From assembly GCA_949752795.1 (NCBI GenBank), contig OX457062.1:91625777-91689776 (forward strand): 64,000 bases of DNA. Reading direction: 5' to 3'. Positions 22,309-34,022 of the stretch are shown here, piece after piece. This DNA comes from Hyperoodon ampullatus (taxonomy: Eukaryota > Chordata > Mammalia > Artiodactyla > Ziphiidae). Made by a program: the position numbers and the translations under genes. Each line of letters starts with the position of its first letter. The stretch's first letter is position 1. A model generated the notes under the pieces. That model saw only the letters and a program-made list of their open reading frames with translations, ran no database searches and was not told the origin of the DNA.

Positions 22309-22319
22309 ACTCAAACACT

Positions 22320-23115
22320 GAAAAAGTGTCCCTGAGAGAGGGCACAGTGAAGAGGTAGGAGCAAAGGGGGAGAAGCAGGCCTGAAAGTCTGAGGCTGGAA
22401 GGCTGTTCAAGGAGCTCCCCAGGCCACCAAAATCCTCAAGGTGGAAATGAGGAGGCCGGGATCCTTGCCAAGCTTGACAGTTGGAAAATAAACACTGAGC
22501 TTCCCCTACTCTGCGTGAGCTTGGTTAAGTTTGCTTTAGAGAAAGGAAAGTCTGGCTGGGAGCTTCAAGCATCATCCTGTCTCTCCTCTGGCCTCCAGGT
22601 AAGCCTGCGTTTGCACCAGTCCTGGTGAGTGCCATTGGACAGCACTCCCCTCCCTCCAGCCAGGGCTGTGCAAGCCCTCAGCCCTCCATGCAAACTCCTG
22701 CTCTTCCCAGTGACCTTCCACGGAAACTTCCTTGGCTGATGAGAGCGTGGGCCTTCACAGGTCTAACCTTGTTAATGCTCATTATACTTCCTTCTTTAAC
22801 TATGGAATTCATTCTCAGTCACTGGTGCTATTGCCACAGAGAAGGGTTGACTGGGTGACCGTACAAAACAGTACCTGATACCAAGATCTTTCTGTTTGGT
22901 GCTGAGAAGTGTGAAGGAATTTTCTGAGGGAGATGCATCCCTTTTTATTTTGTTTTTTAGGCAAAGGCTAAAAATGAATTCGTGGTTCCTGAGCCCATAA
23001 CAACTGCAAACAAAATGAAGAATACCAGGAAGCATGGCTGGGATTGGAGCAACATCCTTGGAATGAATGCTTGGCCATGGATGATCTTCAACATGCACAA
23101 CCAAGAGGTGATTAT
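22320..23115. other. Unique intergenic sequence
   Basis: No repeat or gene recognised; short unspliced frames only. Confidence 0.3.
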
Positions 23116-23375
23116 TTTTTTGTAGAATATTTTATTATTTTTAATTGAAATATAACTGACATGTAGCATTATATTAGTTCAGGTGTACAACATAATGATT
23201 CCATATTTGTATATATTGCAAAATGATCACCACAAGAGGTCTAGTTAACATCCATTACCACACATAGTAACAAATTGTTTTTCTTGTGATGAGAACGTTT
23301 AAGATCTACTCTCTTAGCAACTTTCAAATATACAAAACAATGTTATTAACTATAGACACCATGCTGAAGAGGTCA
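23116..23375 (-). mobile_element. Old L1 3' UTR fragment
   Basis: TTTTTAATTGAAATATAACTGAC, CAGGTGTACAACATAATGATTCC, GATCACCACAAGAGGTCTAG, GATCTACTCTCTTAGCAAC: an L1M-type 3' end in reverse. Confidence 0.65.
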
Positions 23376-24110
23376 CTTTTTATATATAGCATTTATTATG
23401 TATACTATTTAATATATATGTCCAAACATGTGATGAGCTTAGTTTCTGCTGTCAATAAGTGTTGGATCAATTAGTTAATCAATGAGTGAATACAATATGT
23501 ATTTCTATCCAGCATTATTCGGACCACATGTGGAATATTATGTTCAATTCAAGGCAGGCTCTGTTGTAAAGTTCAGAGATCCATAGTGGTGAGAGGGCTA
23601 AAATATGATGTGTTACAAGGAGCAGTGCAGGTTCCGGGATATTTATTCCGGGAAAGAGAATACTCAGAGAAAACAGTAGAGCTTTGGAATTTTTATTTGT
23701 TTGTTTAATATTGGAAAGGCTTCTCTGTAGCAGTGAGTTTTCTTCTATGTGATTCTGGTGGTCAGAACAGGGATCCGTAGTACAGGTGACATGGAAGTAA
23801 ATTGAGTCTTCATAAGAGGGAGTCATCGAACTGTCTCGGATCTTTTAGGTGGGAGGCCTACTTCAGGTGGAGGTTGCACAAAATATCTGGTAATGCCCTT
23901 TCCTGTTATAAAATTATACTACCTATATGTATATATGTGTGTGTAGCATATGGGTCTCCTCCTGTACCCAGACATAGGTTTTTGTTTATTTTTATTAATG
24001 GGTAAATGTAGGTAAGACCATTTATTCTCTGAAAGTACACTATTTAAAGGAATGTGAATATGGTGATACATAGATATGCATGTAAAGATGCAGAAGCACA
24101 TAACAGTGTT
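23376..24110. other. Unique intergenic sequence
   Basis: AT-rich, nothing recognised apart from short TA/TG runs. Confidence 0.3.
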
Positions 24111-24111
24111 T

Positions 24112-24310
24112 GCTAATTTTTATTAAGCACCATGTGCTGGACTCACTAACCACTTTCCACGCATTGTCTCATTTAAAGCTCCCAACCATCCTGTGAGGAG
24201 GTGGGAACATTTATTTACGTCCCCATTTTACAGATGGGACAAAGACTCTGAGAGGTCCCAGATAACATACCCAAGGGCACACAGCCAGGTAGACCTGGGT
24301 TGAACATCCA
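24112..24310 (-). mobile_element. MIR SINE
   Basis: TATTAAGCACCATGTGCTGG, CCCCATTTTACAGATGGGAC, CCCAAGGGCACACAGCCAGG, CTGGGTTGAACATCCAGG: reverse MIR. Confidence 0.8.
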
Positions 24311-24719
24311 GGAGTGTCTGATGATCAGCCTCATAAAAGAGGATCTGTGATTTGTATTTAAACACAGACACACATTCTGAGACTGTGCATTTATTACAGA
24401 GACCACATACATACCTGCTGTTGTCTGATTTAGTCACTAGCTCATGGGACAGTGGGACTGCAGAGTGGGTGGTGTAGCTTCTCTTCAGATCCCCACCTCC
24501 TTCAGGATCTGCTTACTCAACTTCAAGGAGCCCAAAGGCCCATGGCTGGGCTGGCCAGGCTGGGCCATTATGTTGGTCTGGGGTTTCCCTGCCATGGCCC
24601 ATCACAGAATAGATATAACCTCAGGTTTCTTTAGTTGAAGCAAATGAAGTTTTCTGTGCCTTATTTCATTTTGGTTTTAGTGCGTTTTGTGTGCATATGT
24701 GCATATACACATGGGTTCT
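24311..24719. other. Unique intergenic sequence
   Basis: No gene or repeat recognised. Confidence 0.3.
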
Positions 24720-25560
24720 TGTTTTTATTTTCCTAATGGACGAAGTTGGCATGGGAGAAGCTGAGCTCTCTGCAGCAGGCAGAAGCCTCCCAATGAATGA
24801 GGACGGTTAAATGAAAGGAGATGCTTCATAATTTGTCTCAAACAATCACTTAATGGGCGCAGGAAATTTCTGCGAAATGGGTGAATAGCGTAGGTCCATT
24901 TTATCAGCCCCTTAATGAAGTAAAGCCCGCTGGCTTTTAAGACCCAGGCAGCAAACAAAAAGTGGTCTTTATCCTCACACACCAAATCTGTGCGTCAGTA
25001 AAGTGCAGGCCCTGACAGGAATTTCAATTATTTAATCAAAAAGAAAATGAAAGAGGTCTTAAGTGTTGTGATTCGAAGACAGCCTTTTCATAGACCAATC
25101 TAGTGTGTGCTCACATTGAATATGAAGCAAAATGGGAAGGAAATTAAGGCAGCTTCGGCTTAAATCATGTGATTGCAAATAGTAAATTAGTTTCTCGATG
25201 TTTTCATTTAAGTGTTTAAGTGGAAGGTTTTATTCCTAATGTAGTGTAGTGACACAGAAGAGAACCCTCGCGGACTCCAGCTTCGCCGTCCTCGCTTGGT
25301 GATGCATTTACGCTGGGGCGGGAGGTGGGGAAGGGAGGCTAAGATGGAGGGAGAAGGGGAAGGGGGCCTCAGTCACGTTGAGATGCTTTTGTTTCAAATT
25401 GCTACCAAAGTAGCTTTCACAGCAAACTCATTAATCGAGCAGATGAGTAACGTCTGTTGAAAATGTACTAAGCAAAATGCATTTAATTTGGAAGGGAAAT
25501 CAGGAACTGCATTAGTCAGAGCATTTAAATGGTAACATTATCCATTCACCTGTTGTTTTG
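24720..25560. promoter_or_regulatory. Candidate conserved enhancer block B1
   Basis: About 840 bases without any recognisable transposon, between MIR debris and block B2. It holds CACTTAATGGG, TTTATCAGCCCC, TTTCAATTATTTAATC (near 25022-25037), GTGATTGCAAAT and CATTAATCGAGC, which resemble homeodomain, CDX/HOX and POU sites. A short CpG-containing patch lies near 25265-25320. Function is inferred from texture only. Confidence 0.4.
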
Positions 25561-25940
25561 TTTGATGCGGGCTCACTGAGTTTGTTCTTAAGGGATAAGG
25601 GTTGGTAAAACTGGTCGGCATTGAACTTCAGAGAAAACATGCTCCTCTGGCTTTCAAAGGCCTCTGGGTGGTTTTGCTGGGGCTCAAACGAGAGCCTGCT
25701 GTTGGGATGGGCAAGGATGGCACAGGAATCTCTCGGGTAACGTACTAATTGGGTTGGACTGAGTTGATCTCTGGCTGATGCAACAAGTAGCTGGAGGTCA
25801 TTTCTTTGCAAATGAGCATCCCTTTGTGTTTGTAATTAGCTTTGATTATTCGGCTGGGGGCTTACAGCTGTGCGGGAGATCAGGCTCTGGGTTCACTCCG
25901 TAGAACAACAGTGAGTGGACTTTTAATATCGAATTAGGCA
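25560..25940. promoter_or_regulatory. Candidate conserved enhancer block B2
   Basis: The repeat-free sequence continues with no splice-bounded reading frame, including GTACTAATTGGG near 25742 and GTAATTAGCTTTGATTATTC near 25832, the latter combining a homeodomain and a TCF/LEF-like core. It may be part of one larger element with the preceding block. Confidence 0.35.
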
Positions 25941-26084
25941 CTAGGGCTTGGCATCTCTGAGAGTTAGACTTGCCAGCGTCCCTCCTGCAGCCCACAGTGA
26001 GAAGAGTATTACTGTGAATGTGTCTTTAACTGGCACTGTCTTGGCTCTGCTAGGATTACTGACCCTCCTGTATGTTTCAGTTTC

Positions 26085-26230
26085 ATTCACCCAAAGTCCC
26101 ACCTCCTCCATGAAGTATTCCTTGCCTACCTCAGGCCAAGAGATCTTTTTTTTCCTAGACTCCTAGAAAGCTTTTGGTCTACGTTTCTGTGATGCTTTCT
26201 GGACACTTGATACTGAGCATACACTAACTT
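26085..26230 (+). mobile_element. L2 LINE fragment
   Basis: TCACCCAAAGTCCCACCTCC..GAAGTATTCCTTGCC..TCTGTGATGCTTTCTGGACAC is L2-like. Confidence 0.45.
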
Positions 26231-27000
26231 ACCATTGCCCAACTTCCTTTTTATGGTTGAATGGTATTTTTGCTCTTTCTTTTTATTATGGAAATTTTCA
26301 ACAAATAGAAAAACAAAGAAAATAGTATAAGTAACTTCCATGTACTGATCACTAAATTTTAACAATTATTAACCTCTTGTCATATTTATTTCATACCCCC
26401 TGACCCAGCCCCTGCGATTTACTTACATTTCTCCATTATTCTAAAAGTATTTTTTATGATTGGTGCGTTCAAAGCAGGATCTAATCAAGGACCACACATA
26501 GTGTTTGATTTTGTGTCTTGTCTCCAGTCCTCACTTTATTTTTATTTTCCTTGTGGCATTGCCTTTTGGAACGAAATGGGGAATTGTCCCATGGAATGCT
26601 GGATCTCCTGGATTTCTCTCACTGCTTCTATGCAGTATAGTTTAGCTTGCTTTTGTATCCTTTGTATTTTCTGTAACTTAAAGTTGGATCTAAGCCTGAT
26701 TGGATTCGGGTTAAACATTTGGCAGGGATACTTCACAGGCAATGATGTGTGCTTCATGTAGCATCACAACAAGGGCACGTGTAATGTCTGGTTGTCCCAC
26801 CATTAGGGATGCTAAGATGGATCACTGGGTTGTAATGTTGACAGCCTGATGGCACTATATAAAGTTACATTTCCTTGTTTGTAAACAGCAAGTAATCTGA
26901 AGGGTATTACTTTGGTGCCATTAACAAAACCCAGTTTCCCTATTTCACAGCAAGTGAGAGCCAAGGATGTGCATTAGAGTTTCCTGTTTTCTGCAGCACC
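26231..27000. mobile_element. Old LINE-like debris
   Basis: Diverged sequence resembling reverse old L1/HAL1 3' regions (ATTATGGAAATTTTCAAC.., GGATGCTAAGATGGATCACTGG). The family is not resolved, and short frames are not genes. Confidence 0.3.
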
Positions 27001-27214
27001 TCATAGGAAGAGATGTAGTAATATTAAAAAATACTGGTTGAAGGTATGAATGAACGAATGGATGGACACATGAGGTTCTGAGTGAATAAAGTGAAAAACT
27101 TAACATAATGAGAAATTCTGCAAACCCACCTGTGAAATATAAAACTAAGCTAATTATGTTTACTTTGCTGTATAAATTGGAGAGAATATATTAAAGCATG
27201 TAATACAATGCCAA

Positions 27215-27400
27215 TCACAGAGTAAATGCTAGAAGCTATTATCCTTAATAATAATTAACATTTTCATCCTGCTTGACAGTTTTGAAAGATCTTTTGCATA
27301 TTTTCCTCAAAAAATAGTCCTACAATAGTCCTCCGAGGTAGGTGACATTATCCCCACTTTGCAGATAGAGTAACTAAGCCTTTCAAGGGTTAAGTGATCT
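27215..27400 (-). mobile_element. MIR SINE
   Basis: AGTCCTCCGAGGTAGGTGACATTATCCCCACTTTGCAG and AAGGGTTAAGTGATCTAG: reverse MIR. Confidence 0.6.
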
Positions 27401-27464
27401 AGTAAACACAAGAGTATTGTCCTTAGATCAGGTGCATGGGAATCACCTGGGGCTCTCTGATGTG

Positions 27465-27990
27465 CTACAGAAAAAAGTATACACTGATACTACCTTTATG
27501 GGGTACAATTTGGCAAAGCCAGTGAGAATTACAAACTTGATCCAGCAATTTATCATCTAAGAATTCCTATAGACATACTTGCCTATGTGCAAAATAACAT
27601 ATGTGTATGGTTATTTATTGCATTTATTGCAGCATTGTTTATAATAGCAAAAGATTGGAAACATCCTAAATATCGAAGGGGACTAGTTAAATAAAATCCT
27701 GGTCGTCCATAAATGTTATAATGTGCAACCAAAAAAAAGTTAAGTAGAAAAACCAAAATGCAAAAGAATTTGTATAAAAAGAGAAAGGATGTGTGTATGT
27801 GAGAGGAAAAATATAGATATATTACATAATATTTATATTTCACTTATACACTTATTTATTTATTCACAATATATATTACGTATTGGGTGGCTGGAAGAGT
27901 GGGATGGGAAAAGTTTTCACTTTGTAACTTTTATGATTTTTCACTTTGCATTATTTGAATATATTTCCTATAGAAAAAAATGATATGTAA
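27465..27990 (+). mobile_element. Old L1 ORF2/3' UTR fragment
   Basis: GATCCAGCAATTTATCATC, GCAGCATTGTTTATAATAGC, AAAGATTGGAAACATCC, GACTAGTTAAATAAAATCC: diverged L1 in sense orientation. Confidence 0.6.
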
Positions 27991-28659
27991 TCTAGTTGGA
28001 AAAACAGAACCTGGCCATAAAAAGACATAAAACATATCAATGTAGTATTTAGCCTATTCCAAAAGCTCAGTGAATAGAATATCTGCTAATTGCATGGTGA
28101 TTAAATACTGTGGACGGGACTGGTTTTCTGAGGGAAAAGGGTATGAACTGGATCTAGATTTGGATGGAAGTTATCTACGTAGATGGGAGGTGATAAGGAT
28201 GATCCTTCCCGAAAGAAGATAGATGAAAGCAATTTTTAGTAATCAAGTTTTGTGAGGCTAAGACCTCACAAAAGTCTGCAAAGCGGAGGCTCCGTTTTAG
28301 TTTAGCTTTGAAGAGATTTCCCTACATTTGCCAGTCCATATTTCTTTCCCCCCAAAAAATCACATGGTATTTTTTTAAAAAGCACATGGTATTACCACAC
28401 CATCTTGAGGGGCTGCCCACCTTCCAGCCAATAAGGAGGGCTCTGGTAACCTGCACTAAATTATTCTCTTACCTGGTAACTGTCAAATAATACTGCAGTC
28501 AATTATAGAAATATTTTCGTGTCAATTTTGGGGGATTCCAATACTGGAAAATATTAAAGACACAGTAGATAAAATTAAATCCGTGGCTTAAAAGTGGAGG
28601 CAAGATATATACGTATGAGAAAAAGCCTCCAAATGCACACTCACATTTTTATAAGGTAC
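27991..28659. other. Unique intergenic sequence
   Basis: No recognisable gene or repeat. Confidence 0.3.
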
Positions 28660-28815
28660 ATGTTCAATAAATGTTTGCAGATGTAAACTGAATAAATCAC
28701 AGAGCTCTTGGCTTCACTGTCTCCCAATATAATTTTCTGTCCTAATTACAATTGAGCCTGCATCATCTCAGTGATGAAAATATTTTGCTAATTAAGTAAA
28801 ATGCACAGAGAATCT
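28660..28815. promoter_or_regulatory. Candidate small conserved element C
   Basis: A short repeat-free island with CCTAATTACAATTG (28742-28755) and GCTAATTAAG (28788-28797), two homeodomain cores about 45 bases apart, flanking a CATCATCTCAGTGATG segment. Regulatory role is inference. Confidence 0.3.
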
Positions 28816-28904
28816 CCTGGTTGGTTGGTTGTTTTGCATGTTTTTGGTTTCATGTGTTGAGGTGTGTGTATTTCAAGAGGAAATAAGGCTTACACTTTTC
28901 CGAA

Positions 28905-29030
28905 ATGTCTTTGTTCCCTTCACTTCTCTACCCTATCTCTCCAAACCACCTCACAGGGAGCCTAGCAAAGGTAAGGTACCTGGTAGACACTCAGTAAGTA
29001 GTCTTTGTATGATTGATTCTCCCCACCCTC
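28905..29030 (+). mobile_element. L2 LINE 3' end
   Basis: CAAAGGTAAGGTACCTGGTAGACACTCAGTAAG..TTTGTATGATTGATTC resembles an L2 3' terminus. 29031-29396 is unidentified. Confidence 0.4.
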
Positions 29031-29396
29031 CACCAGAAGAAAATAGACCTGGTGTGGATATCATGTTCTAACTAAATGTTTTCGAACCCTGTCTGGGGGA
29101 AAGTAGGAACATGAAGAGTGCAGCCATCCAATAAGAAGGTGTCATCTTAAAATCATCTTCAAGGTATCTTCTAGAGCTAAATAGCTATTCCCCATTTGTA
29201 TCCAGGAGACCACTCCCTCATAGCTCGTAGACATCACCACCTTCCCAATACATTCTTTTTTTAATTTTCTTGACAAGAAACTCTTCCTAGGATTATATAA
29301 GCCTGCTTTTATGTAGGGACATGGTGTTGGATTCATTATTCACTCATGTCCGTGGTAGCCCTAGGGATCCAGTATTGATCATTTGCGCTTGCTTTT

Positions 29397-29503
29397 ATCA
29401 CCACCAGCATCATCACTACCACCGTCTCCATCACCACCTCCATCAGCACGACCGTCGCCATAACCACCACCACCTGCACTATCACCATCATCACCAGTAG
29501 CAG
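29397..29503. repeat. Imperfect CAY trinucleotide tract
   Basis: About 107 bases of degenerate (CAC/CAT)n with interspersed GTC and AGC, strongly strand-biased (C/A on +). Confidence 0.85.
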
Positions 29504-29509
29504 GGCCAC

Positions 29510-29700
29510 TTATTAAGCATTAGCTGTGTGCCAGGCACTGAGCAAAATGCATTACATGTATTACCTTTTAAAAATTGAGATGCAGGAATTCCCTGGCGGT
29601 TCTGTGGTTAGGACTTGGCGCTTTCACTGCTAGGGCCCCAGTTCCATCCCTGGTCAGTGAACTAAGATCCCACAAGCCACATGCAGCAGTGCAGCCTATA

Positions 29701-29751
<51 letters not shown>

Positions 29752-29940
29752 AATTGAGACGTAAGTGGCATATATCCATTACCTTAAATTCTCTCCAAAA
29801 CTACCCTATGAGATACAAATATTGTCCCCATTTTACAATTGAGAACAATAGAGCTTAGAGGGATTAAACAAAATTTCCACGGTCATACAGCTAGTATGCA
29901 GCAGTGATGGAGCCAGATCTCTAATCTCAGTCTGTTTGAC
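29510..29940 (-). mobile_element. MIR split by a SINE and (TAAA)n
   Basis: GCTGTGTGCCAGGCACTGAGC on the left; CTACCCTATGAGATACAAATATTGTCCCC and CATACAGCTAGTATGCAGC on the right. The insertion between carries an AAAATTGAGA duplication. Confidence 0.75.
29581..29749 (+). mobile_element. Short tRNA-derived SINE with TSD and TAAA tail
   Basis: GGAATTCCCTGGCGGTTCTG..CCCTGGTCAGTGAACTAAG, followed by about 12 TAAA units (29701-29751). AAAATTGAGA is at 29571-29580 and 29750-29759. Confidence 0.88.
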
Positions 29941-29995
29941 TCTAAACCCTGTTCTATTTTCAACTGGTTATGTATATTGCCCTCATCATCTTGAA

Positions 29996-29997
<2 letters not shown>

Positions 29998-30027
<30 letters not shown>
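29998..30027 (+). repeat. (TG)n microsatellite
   Basis: Fifteen TG units, nearly perfect. Confidence 0.9.
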
Positions 30028-30224
30028 TCATATTCCAAAGTTAAAACTTTAAAACATCCTTTCTGGTTCTAGTTATTACAGGTCATGGTATGAATTTATA
30101 AATCCTCCAATGAGAAGAATTGGGGAGATTGTGCTCTTAAATCAAGGGCGATAGTTTCAAGTTCCATTCCAGATGAGAAATAAGCAGCATCTATTATTGC
30201 TTTACTTGTCTATTTTTCAAAGAT

Positions 30225-30410
30225 AATGTGGTTGGAATGAAGAGAGTGTGGACACTGGGGTCAGATAAACCTGAGTTCAAATCCTAGCATACAAACCTGA
30301 ATGATCTTGAGCTCATGACTCTACCTAAGTGATCTTCTGTTTCTTTGTATGTAATAAGGAAGAGTTGTGATACTCAAATGAGAAGGCAGAGCAAAATATA
30401 TGATGTATAA
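30225..30410 (+). mobile_element. MIR SINE
   Basis: GACACTGGGGTCAGATAAACCTGAGTTCAAATCC and the following CTTGAGCTCATGACTC..TGTAATAAGGAAGAG: MIR in + orientation. Confidence 0.7.
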
Positions 30411-30744
30411 TATAAATGCAAGAAATTCACCTCATTATCCACAGTGCCATCATTGAAATTGCTAAAAAACATTCTTCAAAGACTTTAAGTGATTAAATCG
30501 ATATTATTCTTAATTTATGGATGAGAGTGAGGTGTGTGATCAACTTTGAAATCACGTATAGTTTATATGAAAATAAAGACTTGCAGAACTTTTACTAAGG
30601 AATAAAAGTTTCATGTCCCTTATAGGCAAATATCAATTAAAAACAACTATGTTCTAATTTGGGTCCAGTAACTTATGGAGAAAAGCTAAAATCATAATAA
30701 AAAGAATGTAATAAATTTTGATTTGAACATTTTGGGGTTGAAGT

Positions 30745-31530
30745 AAAATAATTCTTTTTCTTTTATATTTTAATGTTAAAATGACTTCTGAATAAATATT
30801 ACATTCATATGATTCTTACTCAAAAGATACAAAAAGGGCATTTAGGGAAAAACCTGCTTCCCATCAAGTCCCCAGGACCTCAGTCCCTAAAGGCAACTAA
30901 TGCTATGAGTTTCTTTTGTATCCTTCCAGAGGTATATATAGAATATGTAATCAAATTTGTGTAGTTTCCCCCATCCTTCCCCCTTTAAAACAAATGTTAG
31001 CATACTTTGCTCTTTTCACTTAAAAATACATCCTAGAGTTCCTTTTGTTCTGGGTTTGTGTAATTTAGCCATGATGTGCAAATCATATCTGTCAGATAAA
31101 TTACGATGTGCATTTGTAATTTTGATATATATTACCAAATTGTTCTCAATAGAGATTGTACAAATTTGCATTCTTTGCATCAATATATGAGAGTGATTCT
31201 TTCCCCCACAGCTTTGCCAACAGAGTGGGCAATTAGATTTAGAAAATTTTTTATTCGACAGGTTAATGATGTCTCAGTGTAATCTTTTATTAGTCTTATT
31301 TTTAGTATTATTGTTAGCATCTTTTAAAATGCTTAACAGCCATTTATTTATATTTTCTTTTTGGTGAACTCTTTCAATCCTTTGCCCATTTTTAAATTGT
31401 ACTCTTGATTTTTTTTATTGATTTATAGGAACTTTTTATATATAAGTAATTATCCTTGTGTCTGGGATATGAGTTGCAAATACTTTCTCCCAGTTTATTG
31501 TTTGTCTTTTTCCTTTGCTTATGATAACTT
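30745..31530 (-). mobile_element. Old L1 fragment
   Basis: Reverse L1: ACCAAATTGTTCTCAATAG, CACAGCTTTGCCAACAG, CAATCCTTTGCCCATTTTTAAATTG, GGATATGAGTTGCAAATAC. Diverged; no ORF. Confidence 0.6.
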
Positions 31531-32879
31531 CTGCTATGCAGAATTTTTAAAAATTAGTTAATTTTTTAATCAATGTTTTCTTCTCTGACTTCCAGGTTTT
31601 TATGTTATACACAGATTATCTACCATCTTGGTCATTGTAAGACAAATTCAATATTATTCTCTTATAGTGACAACATTTGTACCTCCCATTTTTTTGGTCC
31701 ACTAACTTGATTGCATTACCAATGAGAGTTTAAAGAATAAATATCATAAATATCAATCTGTTTCATGAACAGTATTCTCAAACAAAATATAAACGGCCCA
31801 GCATTTTAACAAAACATACCAAATATTTAGTTCCATGTACATAGTCCTTTTGGGAAATGTTTACAAATTTCTATACCCAATAATAGAGTTTGAAAGGGTC
31901 TTACAATCTCTAACATTAGAAATTCACATTGTATTATGGTAGCAACTCATGAACTTTTATTTTTAAAACTATGCATACTAATTTTGTATTGTTTAAAGTA
32001 CATTATGCTAGTAGGTGCTAAATTTAAAATCTGACATAGAATTTGAATAGTTTGGAATGGGAGAAAAGAATACTTAAAAGGCATTTTGTTAGCTTATTGG
32101 GTTTTTCCCTCTGGTAATACACTTGGCTACTCTTCTAGGGATTCAGTGAGGACATGGTGGAATACTAATAAGAAACCTATTCAAACCTCATTCTTGTTCT
32201 ACTATATGCCTCTTAGAGTATTAAGAAATGATAGGTAATCTCTCGTATTTCAAACCTTTAACTTCAGGTGTTTTTTTTTCTGTCACTTTTTGAAGCATGT
32301 TTTGAATTGAGATGCCAAAGGCAGCATAGAAAACTTAAAGAAAGAAATAAAATGAAAGTTTTTAACTCTTCAGACTGACCTTGTCCTGAACGAGCAAACT
32401 GGATAGAGTTAGTCCTCCTTATGTTAGGAATATTGTGATTTGAATACCCTATCCTTGAATGTGTTCTCATAGAATTCACATCCTAATTTTCAGTGTAAAA
32501 GCATTATTTGAAGATGCATTTGCAGGAAGCATTCACTGACTCCTGTTCTTTTTCTAGGCATGTCATCCACTTTGGTAGTGCTTAAAATAAAGTACTCAGA
32601 TAGAAGGTAAGTTGAAACAGACAACAAGCAATATAATACAAAATGTTATGAGTAAAGTGTGTTACTCAGATCCTTCTAAAATACATTTCTCCCTTTATTT
32701 TGAAGGCCACGGTATAGGTACCTTGGCTAATGGAATCAGTCTCTTCCTTTGATCATCAATAGGGTTATCTTTTCGGGAAACTAAGTCCCAGCTCAGATGA
32801 CAGTTTTAGATGAGGCTGACATGAAAGAGAGAAGGCCTGTTTAATTATCAGCTCCCTGAAAAACATGTATTTTCTCTCT
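31531..32879. other. AT-rich intergenic sequence
   Basis: No convincing gene or named repeat. The opening 100 bases may continue the old L1. Confidence 0.3.
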
Positions 32880-33115
32880 TTAAATTAATAATTCTTCAGA
32901 TGAAACCATAAACGGGAGCTCGATCAGGTCTTGTGGGTTGGGTTGGGGAAAATTTATTTGATCCTTAACTTTTGCTCAGAGCAGTGAACGGGATCTGATT
33001 TTACGCGTCTGCCTGGCATAGGGTTATAGCCTGCTGGCTCTGGGTGATCAATTTCAGCCAAATGAGAATGAAAAATAAATGTAATGTGAGTGCATTTATT
33101 TAATCTCCTAAAGCT
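32880..33115. promoter_or_regulatory. Candidate conserved element D
   Basis: A repeat-free island containing AAATTAATAATTC, CGGGAGCTCGATCAGG, TTTTACGCGTCTGCC and GGTGATCAATTTCAGCC. CpGs are retained in a CpG-poor neighbourhood, which hints at selective constraint. Inference from sequence texture only. Confidence 0.3.
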
Positions 33116-33259
33116 TGGGGAAAGCTTGTTAAGACGGGTAGTGAGTACCCTGAAAGATAGTAGATGCTCAATGAATGTTCACAATAATAGAATATAGTGG
33201 ATAGATGAAGCGCAAGTATTGAGAATGTGCTAGGCTGGCTTCAGCAACTGCTTTCCATT

Positions 33260-33619
33260 TCTTAAAAATTTACTTATTTATTTTTGGCTGTGTTGGGTCT
33301 TCTTGCTGCGCGCTGGCTTTCTCTAGTTGCGGCGAGCGGGGGCTACTCTTCATTGCAGTGTGCGTGCTTCTCATTGCGGTGGCTTCTCTTGTTGCGGAGC
33401 ATGGGCTCTAGGTGCGCGGGCTCAGTAGTTGTGGCTCACGGGCTCTAGGTTTGGGGGCTCAGTAGTTGTGGCTCACGGGCTCTAGAGCACAGGCTCAGTA
33501 GTTGTGGCACATGGGCTTAGTTGCTCCGCAGCATGTGGGATCTTCCCGGACCAGGGCTCAAACCTGTGTCCCCTGCATTGGCAGTCGGATTCTTAACCAC
33601 TGTGCCACCAGGGAAGTCC
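33260..33619 (-). mobile_element. CHR-type SINE (long form) with TSD
   Basis: TTATTTTTGGCTGTGTTGGGTC to ..GTGCCACCAGGGAAGTCC. CTGCTTTCCATT is at 33248-33259 and 33620-33631. An internal duplication of GTAGTTGTGGCTCACGGGCTCTAG is visible near 33425-33485. Confidence 0.92.
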
Positions 33620-33689
33620 CTGCTTTCCATTCTCTATGTGTGTCTACCTACATTGGAAAAGGGTAAAAGGAATTATGGCAATTTACTAG

Positions 33690-34022
33690 ACACATGCTGT
33701 CCAATAGGTAACCATTTGCCATATGTGGTTATTGAGTGCTTGAAATGTGGCTAGTCTGAACTCCTGAACTGAGATGTGCAGTAAGTGTAAAATACACGGT
33801 GGATTTTGAAGATTTAGTATAAAAAAAGGAATGCAAAAAAATCTCAATGATACTTATATTGATTATATGTTGAATAATAATATTTTTGATATATTGGGGT
33901 TAAGTGAAATACATTACTATTTCACCTGTTTCTTCCTACTTTTTAAATGTGACTAGTAGAAAAATTTTAATGACTTATGTGGCTTGCTTTATATTTTTAT
34001 TAGACATCGCTGGTCTAGACTT
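33690..34022 (-). mobile_element. DNA transposon fossil (MER-type)
   Basis: CATGCTGTCCAATAGGTAACC and GAGTGCTTGAAATGTGGCTAG to ..TTAGACATCGCTGGTCTAG match a widespread non-autonomous element with terminal inverted repeats. Exact family not named. Confidence 0.5.

Noticed and set aside
29397..29503. Possible CRISPR-like or satellite array
   Set aside because: Only a degenerate trinucleotide tract; no spaced direct repeats, and the organism is a mammal.
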